A stretch of 55,340 nucleotides of DNA from assembly GCF_029360585.1 (NCBI RefSeq), contig NZ_JAQZSJ010000027.1, positions 1-55,340 of the forward strand, read 5' to 3'. Position 1 is the stretch's first letter, and each line of letters starts with the position of its first letter. Below, in pieces: positions 43,005 through 51,875 of the stretch. A program made the translations under genes and the position numbers. This stretch comes from Cohnella caldifontis (GTDB taxonomy: Bacteria > Bacillota > Bacilli > Paenibacillales > Paenibacillaceae). The notes beneath the pieces are model-generated. The model saw only the letters and a program-made list of their open reading frames with translations. It was not told the origin of the DNA and did no database searches.

Positions 43005-43539
43005 TGCGCACCACCCCGCCGTAAGGAATGAAGATTTTTTCATTCGGACTGATGGCCTGGTTCAGAAAATCGAACAGGATCGTGCCGGGAGTCCGGTTCG
43101 TATTTTTGACCGTGACCGCAAACGTGTCGCCGACCCGCAGCTTGTAGCGTCGCGCCGGATCGTCTTTTGCGGCCGCGCTGTTCGGGAAGAGTACAGGCAG
43201 GATCTGCGCGTTGTAAAACATGTCGTAGTGCACTTCGTAGCTGTCCCGAAACGTGTCCGGCCTTGTCGGATCGTCGTAAACCGGCACGTACTTTTTGCTT
43301 CCGTGTTCCATTTGCACATCGAAGGTGTTGCCCGTTGCCGCAATCGCCTCCATAAAGTCCGTATACATGCTCGGCGACACAAAGCCCTTGTCCCGCACTG
43401 CATCCACAAACGTTGTCGTCGCTTTCAATACGACCAGTTCCGAAATATCGTCCTGCTGGTCGAAGGCTGCGGAAATGGGGTAGAGGTAGAGCAAAAGAAC
43501 GGCAATGAGCGCCGCGAAAACTTTCGAGAAACTGTTCAT
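42991..43539 (-). CDS. Pseudopilin-like membrane protein
   Basis: The 182-residue protein starts after GGAG. It has one N-terminal helix (VFAALIAVLLLYLYPISAAF) followed by an external domain (DTFRDSYEVHYDMFYNAQIL, FAVTVKNTNRTPGTIL, IFIPYGGVVRNE). It is a TadE-like minor pilin candidate on the basis of size, topology and neighbours. No closer identification is possible. Confidence 0.65.
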   Translation of the reverse strand: MNSFSKVFAALIAVLLLYLYPISAAFDQQDDISELVVLKATTTFVDAVRDKGFVSPSMYTDFMEAIAATGNTFDVQMEHGSKKYVPVYDDPTRPDTFRDSYEVHYDMFYNAQILPVLFPNSAAAKDDPARRYKLRVGDTFAVTVKNTNRTPGTILFDFLNQAISPNEKIFIPYGGVVRNEAD

Positions 43540-43549
43540 GGCATTCTCC

Positions 43550-43939
43550 TTAGCGTAAAGCGAAAATGAGGCGCAGCAGCCGCCCGGACGCATCCCGCTG
43601 GGCGACTGCCGTATACCGGGCATTCAGGCGAATGCCGGCGGGGACGAACGGGTCCCGATCGAGCGGCGGCGCGTATCGAACGCCGTCCACCACAATTTCC
43701 GCGTCTCCCGTCTCCAGCCGGGCAACGGACTGCGCTACCTCTGCGCCGGATACGGTGCCGTCGCCGGCAATCGGCGAAAACGTCATCTGCATGTTGCGAT
43801 CCAGCGTCTTTCCCGACACATAGGCGGTGGCGTTCAGCGCGGCCCCGGTTTGAAAGAGCATGAGTCCGCTCGTTGCGGCCATCAGAAAGAGAAGACAGGC
43901 CACGCTCATTTCCAGCATCGTTCTGGGTGCATGTTCCAT
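43550..43939 (-). CDS. TadE-like small membrane protein
   Basis: The 129-residue protein starts after AAGGAGG. A Glu just before the hydrophobic helix (TMLEMSVACLLFLMAATSGL) fits the type IV pilin-like N-terminal region. The rest is a small beta-rich domain (GVRYAPPLDRDPFVPAGIRL, ARYTAVAQRDASG). It is the first of three one-helix proteins. It lies behind a strong hairpin, so its expression may be lower than that of the pilin upstream. Confidence 0.65.
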   Translation of the reverse strand: MEHAPRTMLEMSVACLLFLMAATSGLMLFQTGAALNATAYVSGKTLDRNMQMTFSPIAGDGTVSGAEVAQSVARLETGDAEIVVDGVRYAPPLDRDPFVPAGIRLNARYTAVAQRDASGRLLRLIFALR

Positions 43940-43955
43940 CGGCTTCCTCCTTGAA

Positions 43956-44002
43956 AACGCCGGGGCGTCCGTCTATACCCGAAAGGACGCCCCGTCAGCG
44001 TT
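43956..44002 (-). other. Strong hairpin after the pilin-like gene
   Basis: The ten-base stem CGGGGCGTCC (43961-43970) / GGACGCCCCG (43985-43994) is extended by AACGC/GCGTT. In the minus direction a short TTTTC comes four bases later, just before the next ribosome site. It could be a partial terminator or an mRNA stabiliser, giving more pilin than minor pilins. Confidence 0.6.
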
Positions 44003-44021
44003 GTGATGTCAGTAAAGACGC

Positions 44022-44501
44022 TTACTGCTGCCGAAACACGATGCCGCGAATGACGTTGCTGCTATCGTGCACCAGTTGCGCCCGAAATTTGCCGCTCGGA
44101 TTGACGTAGTTGATATTCGCTTCATCGAGTGCATGGCTCAGTTGCCCCGGCGCATCACCAACCACTGAACCGTAGGTCACGCTGTCGATCGGAACACCCG
44201 TGTTGATCACCTTGCCATACCACTGACCCGCCGGATTTTTCCCGGTGACAATCTGGATGCCGAACTCTTCTTTATCACTGAACTTGCGCAGCGCGTTGAC
44301 CACCTGACTGCCCGACAACGTCGTGTTGTCGTACACCGTAAACGCCGTTTGCGACAGCTCCGTCTGGATATTGCTGAAATTGCTTTGCGCCGCCTTGGTG
44401 GAGTCTTGCGCGGAAATAAACAGCACGACCGCGAGGGTAATGAGCGCGATGGCAAGAAAAATGCCTGCCGCCATCACGAGTGCTTTTTGCGCGTTGGACA
44501 T
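44022..44501 (-). CDS. Pilin-like protein of the Tad-type module
   Basis: The 159-residue protein has a short basic N-terminus, one long hydrophobic helix (ALVMAAGIFLAIALITLAVV) and a globular part (SNIQTELSQTAFTVYDNTTL, VNALRKFSDKEEFGIQIVTG). It is likely the main fibre or pseudopilin subunit because it has its own AAAGGAGAG site and is flanked by hairpins that would set its level. No Flp-type processing motif is certain. It may be processed by a host peptidase, since no prepilin peptidase gene was found here. Confidence 0.6.
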   Translation of the reverse strand: MSNAQKALVMAAGIFLAIALITLAVVLFISAQDSTKAAQSNFSNIQTELSQTAFTVYDNTTLSGSQVVNALRKFSDKEEFGIQIVTGKNPAGQWYGKVINTGVPIDSVTYGSVVGDAPGQLSHALDEANINYVNPSGKFRAQLVHDSSNVIRGIVFRQQ

Positions 44502-44534
44502 GAACCGATCTCTCCTTTAAATGAAATTTGGAAT

Positions 44535-44565
44535 AAAAAAAGACACTTCCCGTTTGGAAAGCGCC
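44535..44565 (-). terminator. Intrinsic terminator between tadBC and the pilin-like gene
   Basis: On the minus strand a ten-base stem GGCGCTTTCC / GGGAAGTGTC (three G-U pairs) with loop AAAC is followed by seven T. It lies 14 bases past the tadBC stop, yet the next gene, 34 bases on, has no visible promoter. Confidence 0.7.
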
Positions 44566-44578
44566 GCAACATGTCCGC

Positions 44579-46648
44579 TTACTGAATGCGCTGAAGCTGT
44601 TCGTAGTAAACGGACATCTGGTGCAAGCTGACGATGACGAGCGGAATGACCAGATAGCCGAAAATGAGGGCCATCATCGGCGCAAACCCGATCCATTTTC
44701 CCCAGCCTGCCTTTTGCTCAATCAATTGCTCGTACTCCTGTTTGCGCTGCTCCTGCGCGTAAGCCTGTTCCGACTCCAGGTCGTCGAACGCTTCCCGAAT
44801 CGGCAAACTTTGCGCCGCCAGTTCCAGCTTTTCGACCGTGCGGACGAACGGCACAAACGGCGCATCCTCTTTCAGCTGCGCCAGCGCCTGATCTGCGCCC
44901 TGTTCGAAATGGAGCAAGCAGGTTTGCAGCGGTTCCTTGAACACGCGGGCAAACTGTTCCATCCAGATGAGCAGATGCTCGACCGACATCCGGTCCAGAT
45001 CCGCCAGCATGGCGATGACGGCATGCAGCTGATCCACTTCATGCTTCATCTCCATCTGCCGCATGCGCCGCTGAAACATCCGAACGCCGACCGGCATGGC
45101 GTAGCCGCCCCATCCCGCGAGAGCGGCGAGGAGCGCTTCCCACCACATTACATACTGATTGTCCAGCTTCGTGAGCTTGCCCATAATGCGCCGAGCCGCG
45201 GCGCGAAGCTGATCGTCCTGATTCGCCGTCGGCGTTTCGCTGCGGAGCAGGGCCATCACCGTTTCTTCGGTGCGGTGCTTCACCTCCTTTACGCGATCGA
45301 TGATGCGGCGATCGAGCGCCGCCGCCTCGCGCGCCTTGGCTTCCTCCTCCGGCGAAAGTTGGCCGAACAGGATGCCCGGCTTTACCGGCACATACAGGAT
45401 TTGATGCCGGCTTGCGGCATGAAGCGTAATAAACATCCCGAGCACTGCCAGAAAAGCCATGCCCCCCGCCACGATGCGCTGCACATAGAGCCATTCCAGC
45501 CGAAGCGGCGACGCGGTGTCTTTAAGCAGCTTGACCATGCGGTCAGCTTCCCGGGAACCGGGGGCGGGACCGAAACGATGCACAAGCCAGCGCATCCACG
45601 GCCATTCGCAAACCCGTTTCTCCCATCTTTTTCGGCCGGTTGGTTTTGGACTCGCGTCCAGCTCCTGAATGTTCCGCAGCAGGACGTAGGACAGCCATAC
45701 GACCGCCATCAGGCCGATTTTCACGATCCAGCCGGTCGTGCTCGCATAAAAGGCGTCCATGGCCGGAAAGTAATGGCTGGCCCAAGCTTCGATCGGCCGG
45801 GTAAACAAGAGCGGCAACAGCGCGATGGCGGTCAGTCCTTGCAACAGGAAACTGAGGCGCTCGCGGCGCAGCAGTTCCAGATTCAGTTCTGTCGCGAGCT
45901 TCCCGAGCGCCTTCAAGTACACGGAACCGGCTGCGGTTCGTTTGTCGCCGTATTCCTTCACCAGATGCGACAGCCCGGCCAAGCCCTGCAAATAGCGGTT
46001 CGGCGCGCTCTCGATATACTGCGCCAGCCGCTGCTCGGCGTCGCTTGCCGTGAGCACTTCGTATATTTCGTGTCCGTGCAGCGCCATCTCATACGGCGCG
46101 CCGTCCGCCGCTTCATAAATGGCTTCTTCCACCATGCCATGACGATGATAATGATGACGCACATCCGAGAAAAAATGCCGGAGTTGCCGAAGCAGTCGCG
46201 TCTCCAGCCGATGGACCAGATTGTCGGAAAGGATTCCGTGGCCAACCCAGAAGCCGATGCCAATCATGCCGAGCGCGGCCGGGTCGCGCACGCCGAGCGC
46301 CAGTGGAATAGCCGCCGCGAGCAGCACGCCCCAAATCAGCAGTGCCGTCCGCATCGTCTCCAGCCGCAGCTTCCATTCGTCGCCAAGCTGGAGAATGGTC
46401 ATTCGTTTGCGAATATGAAGCAAATAAGGGCGCAGGATCGGCACGCGTTCGCAAACGCGATACAACTGCTGCAACACGCTGTGCAGCGCTTGCTTCTTGC
46501 GGACTTTGCCCGGTTTGCGCAACGCTTCATACCGCCGAACGGCCTCCACGTCCGAACCGTGGCGGGATACCCATTGAAACGCCGCCACCATCGCAAGGAA
46601 CAGCACCGTCGCGGCGCCCAGCAACAGGGACAGCCATTCTAGCCTCAT
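44579..46648 (-). CDS. TadB-TadC fusion-like pilus platform protein
   Basis: The 689-residue polytopic membrane protein has two halves that each resemble a T2SSF/Tad platform protein. The first has RLLRQLRHFFSDVRHHYHRH and later LLQGLTAIALLPLLF. The second has MEMKHEVDQLHAVIAMLADL and AGWGKWIGFAPMMALIFGY. Hydrophobic segments flank each. Tad systems normally code TadB and TadC separately, so this looks like one fused protein. It would anchor pilus assembly in the membrane, driven by the TadA-type ATPase coded just upstream. The start follows GGGGGG at 46655-46660 and overlaps the tadA frame. Confidence 0.78.
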   Translation of the reverse strand: MRLEWLSLLLGAATVLFLAMVAAFQWVSRHGSDVEAVRRYEALRKPGKVRKKQALHSVLQQLYRVCERVPILRPYLLHIRKRMTILQLGDEWKLRLETMRTALLIWGVLLAAAIPLALGVRDPAALGMIGIGFWVGHGILSDNLVHRLETRLLRQLRHFFSDVRHHYHRHGMVEEAIYEAADGAPYEMALHGHEIYEVLTASDAEQRLAQYIESAPNRYLQGLAGLSHLVKEYGDKRTAAGSVYLKALGKLATELNLELLRRERLSFLLQGLTAIALLPLLFTRPIEAWASHYFPAMDAFYASTTGWIVKIGLMAVVWLSYVLLRNIQELDASPKPTGRKRWEKRVCEWPWMRWLVHRFGPAPGSREADRMVKLLKDTASPLRLEWLYVQRIVAGGMAFLAVLGMFITLHAASRHQILYVPVKPGILFGQLSPEEEAKAREAAALDRRIIDRVKEVKHRTEETVMALLRSETPTANQDDQLRAAARRIMGKLTKLDNQYVMWWEALLAALAGWGGYAMPVGVRMFQRRMRQMEMKHEVDQLHAVIAMLADLDRMSVEHLLIWMEQFARVFKEPLQTCLLHFEQGADQALAQLKEDAPFVPFVRTVEKLELAAQSLPIREAFDDLESEQAYAQEQRKQEYEQLIEQKAGWGKWIGFAPMMALIFGYLVIPLVIVSLHQMSVYYEQLQRIQ

Positions 46649-48509
46649 CGCTATCCCCCCAGTGAACCGCCAAAAACGCCTCGAACGCCGCCTGGTCCGG
46701 CCCGGCGAGGCATGCAGCGATTTCCTTGCGGCTTCGCTCGGACAACGGATGAACGGCGACATAGCGTCCGTCGCGGTACTCGATGACGTTCCGCGCGACG
46801 TAAAGCGGTCGGTCCGTCGAGCGGCGGAAATATTCCAGCATCGTCTCCATGAACGCCGTCATTTTCTCCTCGGTCGTCGTTTTGTGGCGAAACGTCTCCG
46901 GATAAGCCATCTCCTGCTCCACCGGGACGCATTCGGTAATTCGTTCGATGTAGCGATGTCCGTCCGCGTCCCGCCTGAGGTGAATATCGAAGTTGATGAC
47001 GCTGACGACCTGCTGCTCGGCCACTTTTTCGTTTGTAAACACCCCTGTCTTCAGCAGCGAGTTGCGCAGCGAATAGACGAGATCGCGGAACGTTTTGGCA
47101 TGATGCGTAAACAAGGTGAACAGCGACGCGACCTGCGCCATCTGCACCATCCAGTCCGCAACCGGGTCGGTCGCCACTTCTCCCAAAATATTGACCGAGC
47201 CGTCCGTTTTTTTCTGGATGTCCAGACCGTCCTGCCCGGAGATCGTTTCCGTTTCCCGCAAGCTTAAAATGTTGCGATCCCGGTATATTTTCCGAAGCTG
47301 GAGTTCAAAGCTCATTTCCTGCACCCGAATCGGCAAGATGGCCGGAATGTAGCGCACCATCGCCATCAAGAGCGTCGTCTTGCCGCTGCCCTGCGCGCCG
47401 GTAATGGCCGTAATGCGCTCACCCATGACGAGATATCGAATCAGTCCGATAGGCAACTCCGCGTTGTCGTCCTGGATCAACTGTTCGAGCGTGGCGTTTT
47501 GCACATCGAATTTGCGCACAAAAAAAGCCCACGATTCGCTGAACCGGGGGCGCAGCACGACGACGCGGGAGCCATCGGCCATTTCGTTCACCTTAAAGCC
47601 GTTCGCCTCGGACAATTGGCCGGGAAAATTATGTTTGTACACGTTCTGGCATACGCGCCGGAGTTCTTGCTCCGAGCCGAAGGACAGAAAACTCAAATGA
47701 ATGGATTTCCCTTTATAAAACAGCCACACGCTGTCATGCGACCTTGGCACCTCGGAAAGCTGCGCTTCTTCCTCCAAGCTCCATTCGCCTTCCCACATCG
47801 AGGGCGGGATGCCGGAGACGCCTCCCGATACGCCGTCAATTTTCATGTCGCGGATTTCGTCGATGACGCTAAACCCTTTGTACTGCTGGTATATCCGCTG
47901 CACAACGATCTGCGTTTTGTCCTCGGCAGACAGCTTGCGCGCTTCCTGCTTGTAGATGTCGCGGATTTCGTCGGCGGTAATCCGGTACGACTCGGTCTCC
48001 TCGTCTTCCATGCTCCGCTTGGGGCGGTCCAGTTCGTATTGGCGGATCAGTTCGTCCAGCGCTCTCAACCGATACTGTTTCTTAAACAGATAGAGCAGGA
48101 TGTCAAACTGATCTTGCGGCGAGAGCAACTTCGGATCGTCAAAAGGCAGAAGCCGGTTCAGATTATCGTCGTCCAGATTGTAGCGCTGGTCGAGCAAATC
48201 GGCGATTACCTGCTTCACATACGCCTTGTCCCGCAAATCCCCGGACGTGCAGCCCCGCAACGCTTTCTTGAGTTCCGCGCGCTTGTTTTTGCGGCGGCGG
48301 TATTCTTCTTCCGACAAGCCGAAATCGATCAGGTTGCTGCTTGTCATCTCGTGCAGCGCCTCTTTCACGAACGCGGTCATCGCTTCCAGCGTATAGACCG
48401 GTTTTTCGTCCGGCTGTTCCGGCAAGCGGCGGCTCATGCGCAAATAGAGCAGGACGCCTACCGCGATGAGGATGCCCGCCAGAAGCAAAGCGTTCAGCGC
48501 GAACATCAT
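46527..48509 (-). CDS. tadA: CpaF/TadA-type secretion ATPase
   Basis: The 660-residue ATPase has an N-terminal membrane helix (LNALLLAGILIAVGVLLYL), unusual for the family. A helical N-domain (about 45-200) precedes the ATPase: Walker A TGAQGSGKTTLLMAMVRYI (about residue 370), then RVQEMSFELQLRKIY, ILGEVATDPVADWMVQMA and THHAKTFRDLVYSLRNSLL. It should drive the Tad-like pilus. The last 40 residues after LAVHWG (GDSDEARMAVPVAGRR) look like shadow translation of the tadBC start. One more G in the six-base run at 46655-46660 would give a TAG at once, so the natural end may be near 46651. The start follows GGAGG. Confidence 0.87.
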   Translation of the reverse strand: MMFALNALLLAGILIAVGVLLYLRMSRRLPEQPDEKPVYTLEAMTAFVKEALHEMTSSNLIDFGLSEEEYRRRKNKRAELKKALRGCTSGDLRDKAYVKQVIADLLDQRYNLDDDNLNRLLPFDDPKLLSPQDQFDILLYLFKKQYRLRALDELIRQYELDRPKRSMEDEETESYRITADEIRDIYKQEARKLSAEDKTQIVVQRIYQQYKGFSVIDEIRDMKIDGVSGGVSGIPPSMWEGEWSLEEEAQLSEVPRSHDSVWLFYKGKSIHLSFLSFGSEQELRRVCQNVYKHNFPGQLSEANGFKVNEMADGSRVVVLRPRFSESWAFFVRKFDVQNATLEQLIQDDNAELPIGLIRYLVMGERITAITGAQGSGKTTLLMAMVRYIPAILPIRVQEMSFELQLRKIYRDRNILSLRETETISGQDGLDIQKKTDGSVNILGEVATDPVADWMVQMAQVASLFTLFTHHAKTFRDLVYSLRNSLLKTGVFTNEKVAEQQVVSVINFDIHLRRDADGHRYIERITECVPVEQEMAYPETFRHKTTTEEKMTAFMETMLEYFRRSTDRPLYVARNVIEYRDGRYVAVHPLSERSRKEIAACLAGPDQAAFEAFLAVHWGDSDEARMAVPVAGRRDGAVPCDGGGVSMGIPPRFGRGGRSAV

Positions 48510-49351
48510 CGGTCATCGTCCTCCTTCCCGCCGAAAAGAGGCTTGTTCAGTCCGACGTTGTTGATGATCGCCTGCGCCAATGCCCGCACCTGTTGCATAA
48601 AGGGATAGTTTTTATGATCGCGCGGCACCTGCCGGTTGCGAAATAAAAAACGGACGGCTTCTCCTTGTTGGGTCGCATCCAGCCAGCCCGTATTATGGAC
48701 AATCGGGTACGCAGGCTCCCGCCGATGGAACTGGCGCTTGATATTCTTAACGGTCAAAGCGGAGCGAGGATCGTATTGTCCGAATACAAGCAAATGCTTC
48801 CGGTCGGACTGAAGCTGCGCCTCCATCAGCGGAAAGGCCTGCTCCAGCTTGAGCGCGTTTTGAGGCAGACAGACGACCAGCAAATTCGCCTGACGCAGCA
48901 GCGCCTGTGTCCACGCCGAAAGGTTGCCGCTTCCGCCGTCCAGCAATAACAGATCGTAAGCGCGACTTGTCAATTCCAAAAGGGGCGCAAGCCAGTCCTG
49001 TGCGGCGGAAACAAACGATGCATCCGGCTTGTTCGATCCCGGAAGGATGTCGAGTCGATCGGCGAGCAGCGGCAGCGTGTAATCCCGCAACCTGTTCGGT
49101 TCCAGCTTGCGGTTTTGCAAAAGCCTGAGCAGCGCGTCGATGCCCGCGTCAGACGGGGCGTCCGCTCTGCTCATCCAGGAACGTCTCGGGTAAAAGCCGC
49201 GTTCGATGGCCGCGTATTCGCTTTGCAAATGCCCAAGCAACAAAAGGCGCGAGGAGTATTCCAATCCGAGCAGCGCCGCGGCGGCAATCAGGTTGCTCGT
49301 CGTACCGGCCTGTCCCGAAACCGGACTCCAAAACACCACGGTATAACCCAT
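48506..49351 (-). CDS. CpaE/MinD-like pilus ATPase with altered P-loop
   Basis: The 281-residue protein starts after AAAGGAG. It has the fold pattern of CpaE/MinD proteins: YTVVFWSPVSGQAGTTSNLI, AYDLLLLDGGSG, ANLLVVCLPQN. The P-loop is GQAGTTS, where active MinD/ParA proteins have GGxGKT, so the key Lys is missing. It probably acts as a localisation or scaffold factor for the pilus. It overlaps the tadA start by four bases and follows a second, similar protein. Confidence 0.75.
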   Translation of the reverse strand: MGYTVVFWSPVSGQAGTTSNLIAAAALLGLEYSSRLLLLGHLQSEYAAIERGFYPRRSWMSRADAPSDAGIDALLRLLQNRKLEPNRLRDYTLPLLADRLDILPGSNKPDASFVSAAQDWLAPLLELTSRAYDLLLLDGGSGNLSAWTQALLRQANLLVVCLPQNALKLEQAFPLMEAQLQSDRKHLLVFGQYDPRSALTVKNIKRQFHRREPAYPIVHNTGWLDATQQGEAVRFLFRNRQVPRDHKNYPFMQQVRALAQAIINNVGLNKPLFGGKEDDDR

Positions 49352-49385
49352 TTGCTTCATCTCCTTTCGTGCAACATTCCTGGAT

Positions 49386-50093
49386 TCACCCGCGCCTTCG
49401 GGACCGCGCCCATGCCCGCCGGGCGGTTTTGGCATCGCACTCAAACAACTGTTGCAGCATGTCCAGCACGTTCCGGCGATACGCCCCGGACAGCCGCCTG
49501 ATGTCGATGCGGCCATGATGCTGGTTGTCAAGTTCGACCGACATATCCCGTTCGTCCAGCGGAAAGCGGAACACGGTGTCCTCCCAACGTATCGCCTGCT
49601 GCGGCAGCAGCGAATCGATATACGACTCGGGTATGGCGATCGGCAGAGTGGGAGCAATCAGTTTGTAAAACGAAAGCGGCTGACCTTCCGCTTCGTGAAG
49701 GCACAGCCGCTGCATCAGTTCCGCGTTTTTATGCATGCCGAGTCGGCTCCAATTGCTGCACCAAACCCGCTTGTCGTAGCCCGGCAACTCCCGTCCTTTC
49801 ACAAATTCGGTGTAATCGGTGTCGAGCAGCATGACATCGTATGCTGTTTCGCCTCCGGCTTGAAACAAAGAACGTTCCAATTGCGCTGGCGTGATGAGCC
49901 CGGTCGCCACATCGATGCCTTCAAACTCCCGCAGCGAACAGCCGAAATCCGTTCGCGGCAAATAGCCTTGCATGGACTGGGCAAGGGTGGAATCCACGAT
50001 CAGCACCTTTCGCTCCATCGCCGTGAGCAGCTTGCCCAGCACAAGGAGCAGGTGGCTTTTGTCCGGCGCGCCAAAAAATACGACTTTTTTCAT
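49386..50093 (-). CDS. CpaE-like protein lacking a P-loop
   Basis: The 235-residue protein starts after GAAGGAGG. It has a MinD-like beginning (KKVVFFGAPDKSHLLLVLGK, KVLIVDSTLAQSMQGYL) and YDVMLLDTDYTEFV as Walker B-like strand. The P-loop is replaced by GAPDKSHLL, so ATP binding is unlikely. It lies between the CpaB-like and the CpaE-like genes. It could be a partner of the latter, as a paired heterodimer. No closer homologue comes to mind. Confidence 0.65.
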   Translation of the reverse strand: MKKVVFFGAPDKSHLLLVLGKLLTAMERKVLIVDSTLAQSMQGYLPRTDFGCSLREFEGIDVATGLITPAQLERSLFQAGGETAYDVMLLDTDYTEFVKGRELPGYDKRVWCSNWSRLGMHKNAELMQRLCLHEAEGQPLSFYKLIAPTLPIAIPESYIDSLLPQQAIRWEDTVFRFPLDERDMSVELDNQHHGRIDIRRLSGAYRRNVLDMLQQLFECDAKTARRAWARSRRRG

Positions 50094-50104
50094 GACGGCC
50101 TCCT

Positions 50105-51226
50105 TCACTGATTAAGTATTTGCTCCAATTTATCCACTTTTGCAGTCTCTCCAGACGGCGAAGCTGGTGCCGGATCTGTTGAAACAGATGATGTAGACTC
50201 CGCTGACGTTTCCGGCCGATTCTCACTCGTCGTTGTCGGAACGGAAGAGGAGGGCAGCGGCTGCGCTGCTGGCGGTTCCTGATCGACCGTAACCGTTGCG
50301 CCTGCCGGTGGCGGCGATGGGGTCGCCTCATGCATGGCATTGCCTTGCTGCGTGACAATCCGTTCGTTTTGCAATTGCTGCTGAACCGTTACGCTGCCGC
50401 TCGTTACGCGCAGTTTGTCCGACTCGCTCATCGCCTTCAGGTTGTCGTCCAGTGTCGTTCGCAGTTGGCGGGCAAGCTCGGTTGTCGCTTTTTCGAGCAG
50501 GTTCGGATCATGTTCCATCAAATCGAGCACCTTCGGATTGGCGGGATAATTGACTACCGCCGATTCCTGCAAGCCCGGCTCGATGTAGGGCAGGGCATAC
50601 AGCCGCGCGCCTTGCAAGTAGGCATCGATGATCGCGCTTGAAGTCCGTAATATATCCAGCTCGTTCATTTCCAGCCAGATGACATTGCCGGACAACTCCC
50701 GCGCCTTCTTCTTCGACAGCAAGATAAAATCCTCGCCGGTCGGGAAGTTGATTCGCACGTCGATGTACTGTCCCTTTTGCAGATTGGAGGGAAGCTGAAT
50801 GACATGAAACTCCTGCACACGCAAATCCTTCGGGATCGGCGCGCTCTCGTACAGCATGGAAGGCATCAACGGCGTGCCTGGCTGTAATTCGATTTTGGCG
50901 CTTTTGCCGATGACCGCATTCTGATCGGCAATCATCCCTTGCGGCACCAGATTCGCAGGCATCGGGACAGACTTGAGGTCTTCCGCCTTCACCGTGTCAC
51001 CGGCAGGAATGGTGCGCGCTACAGTCCAAACGCTTCTGCGCGATTGTTCCTTTATCGATTTCAGTTCTTCGATTTGCTTTTCATAATGTTCCTTCATTTG
51101 CTGCTGTTTCTGCTCTTGCTCAGATTGCTTAATCAGAGAATAGATGGCCGCAGCCGCAAGTAAACAAACGCTTACGGCAATCGCGACGATTATAAGCGTC
51201 TTGCGGTGCCGATACGTCCACGACAT
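50105..51226 (-). CDS. CpaB/RcpC-like SAF-domain pilus protein
   Basis: The 373-residue protein has one N-terminal membrane helix (TLIIVAIAVSVCLLAAAAIY), a coiled segment rich in Gln/Glu/Lys and a SAF domain (residues about 65-130: VWTVARTIPAGDTVKAEDLK, VIGKSAKIELQPGTPLMPSM). An RcpC-like domain follows (VQEFHVIQLPSNLQKGQYID, VRINFPTGEDFILLSKK). The C-terminal 90 residues are Pro/Ser/Thr-rich. CpaB in Tad systems helps assembly near the wall, so a wall-spanning role is plausible here. It opens the pilus module. Confidence 0.82.
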   Translation of the reverse strand: MSWTYRHRKTLIIVAIAVSVCLLAAAAIYSLIKQSEQEQKQQQMKEHYEKQIEELKSIKEQSRRSVWTVARTIPAGDTVKAEDLKSVPMPANLVPQGMIADQNAVIGKSAKIELQPGTPLMPSMLYESAPIPKDLRVQEFHVIQLPSNLQKGQYIDVRINFPTGEDFILLSKKKARELSGNVIWLEMNELDILRTSSAIIDAYLQGARLYALPYIEPGLQESAVVNYPANPKVLDLMEHDPNLLEKATTELARQLRTTLDDNLKAMSESDKLRVTSGSVTVQQQLQNERIVTQQGNAMHEATPSPPPAGATVTVDQEPPAAQPLPSSSVPTTTSENRPETSAESTSSVSTDPAPASPSGETAKVDKLEQILNQ

Positions 51227-51266
51227 CGCTCACGTCTCCTTTCTCCTTTATATGGAATTTCATCTC

Positions 51267-51875
51267 TTACCGGGCTTCGTCACGGCGCTTCGGCTTTTGC
51301 CGAGTTCCAATCTGATGCTGCTCCAGTTTTTCTTGCGCCCATGCAGGCATATGCTCCGGTTTTATCAGACCCATAAAATCCTCCCGATTCCAGCGAGCCT
51401 CTTCACTGGTATACAGATTGATCACGTAGACGGCGCGACCTCGGGAATTGGCAGAGGTGCCAAAACCGCTTAGTGCCAGCACAAGCTGGTTAACAGCGGT
51501 GCGATATTCGGGTCGCAACCGTTCCGGCCGGATGACAACAACCTGGTTGTCAATGCGCATGTCTTCGCGAATCGGCTGGCATTGGGCTTGGGTAAGGGGA
51601 GATAGGGGCACCTTGACACTGGCCCTTTCTTCTTTGAGATCCTCCAGCTCCCATTGCACGCGGGAAACAAAGTCATGCACGGCTTCAAGATAATCCGCGC
51701 CGGTTGCAAACCCGTAAAATTGCTCGACACCCAACGAATTGTTTCGGGTGCAGGTACAAACCATGTGCGGACGTTCGGCATTGGTTTCGTCTATGCCAAG
51801 CAGCACTTCCACCTTCCCGATGGAGATGGCCTGAACGACTTCATAGTTGTCCACCATTCGCTTTATTTCTTCCAT
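51267..51875 (-). CDS. Conserved soluble protein of unknown function
   Basis: The 202-residue protein starts after GAGGACGG. It has no signal or membrane segment. Visible parts are VDNYEVVQAISIGKVEVLLG, VCTCTRNNSLGVEQFYGF and the tail ARWNREDFMGLIKPEHMPAW. I do not recognise a family. It lies between the partition genes and the pilus module and overlaps the small gene upstream by 13 bases. Confidence 0.72.
   Translation of the reverse strand: MEEIKRMVDNYEVVQAISIGKVEVLLGIDETNAERPHMVCTCTRNNSLGVEQFYGFATGADYLEAVHDFVSRVQWELEDLKEERASVKVPLSPLTQAQCQPIREDMRIDNQVVVIRPERLRPEYRTAVNQLVLALSGFGTSANSRGRAVYVINLYTSEEARWNREDFMGLIKPEHMPAWAQEKLEQHQIGTRQKPKRRDEAR

Noticed and set aside
44621..46642. A 673-codon open frame on the plus strand opposite tadBC
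   Set aside because: It is the mirror of a GC-rich membrane-protein gene, is rich in Arg/Gln/His and has no domain or ribosome site; it is a shadow frame.
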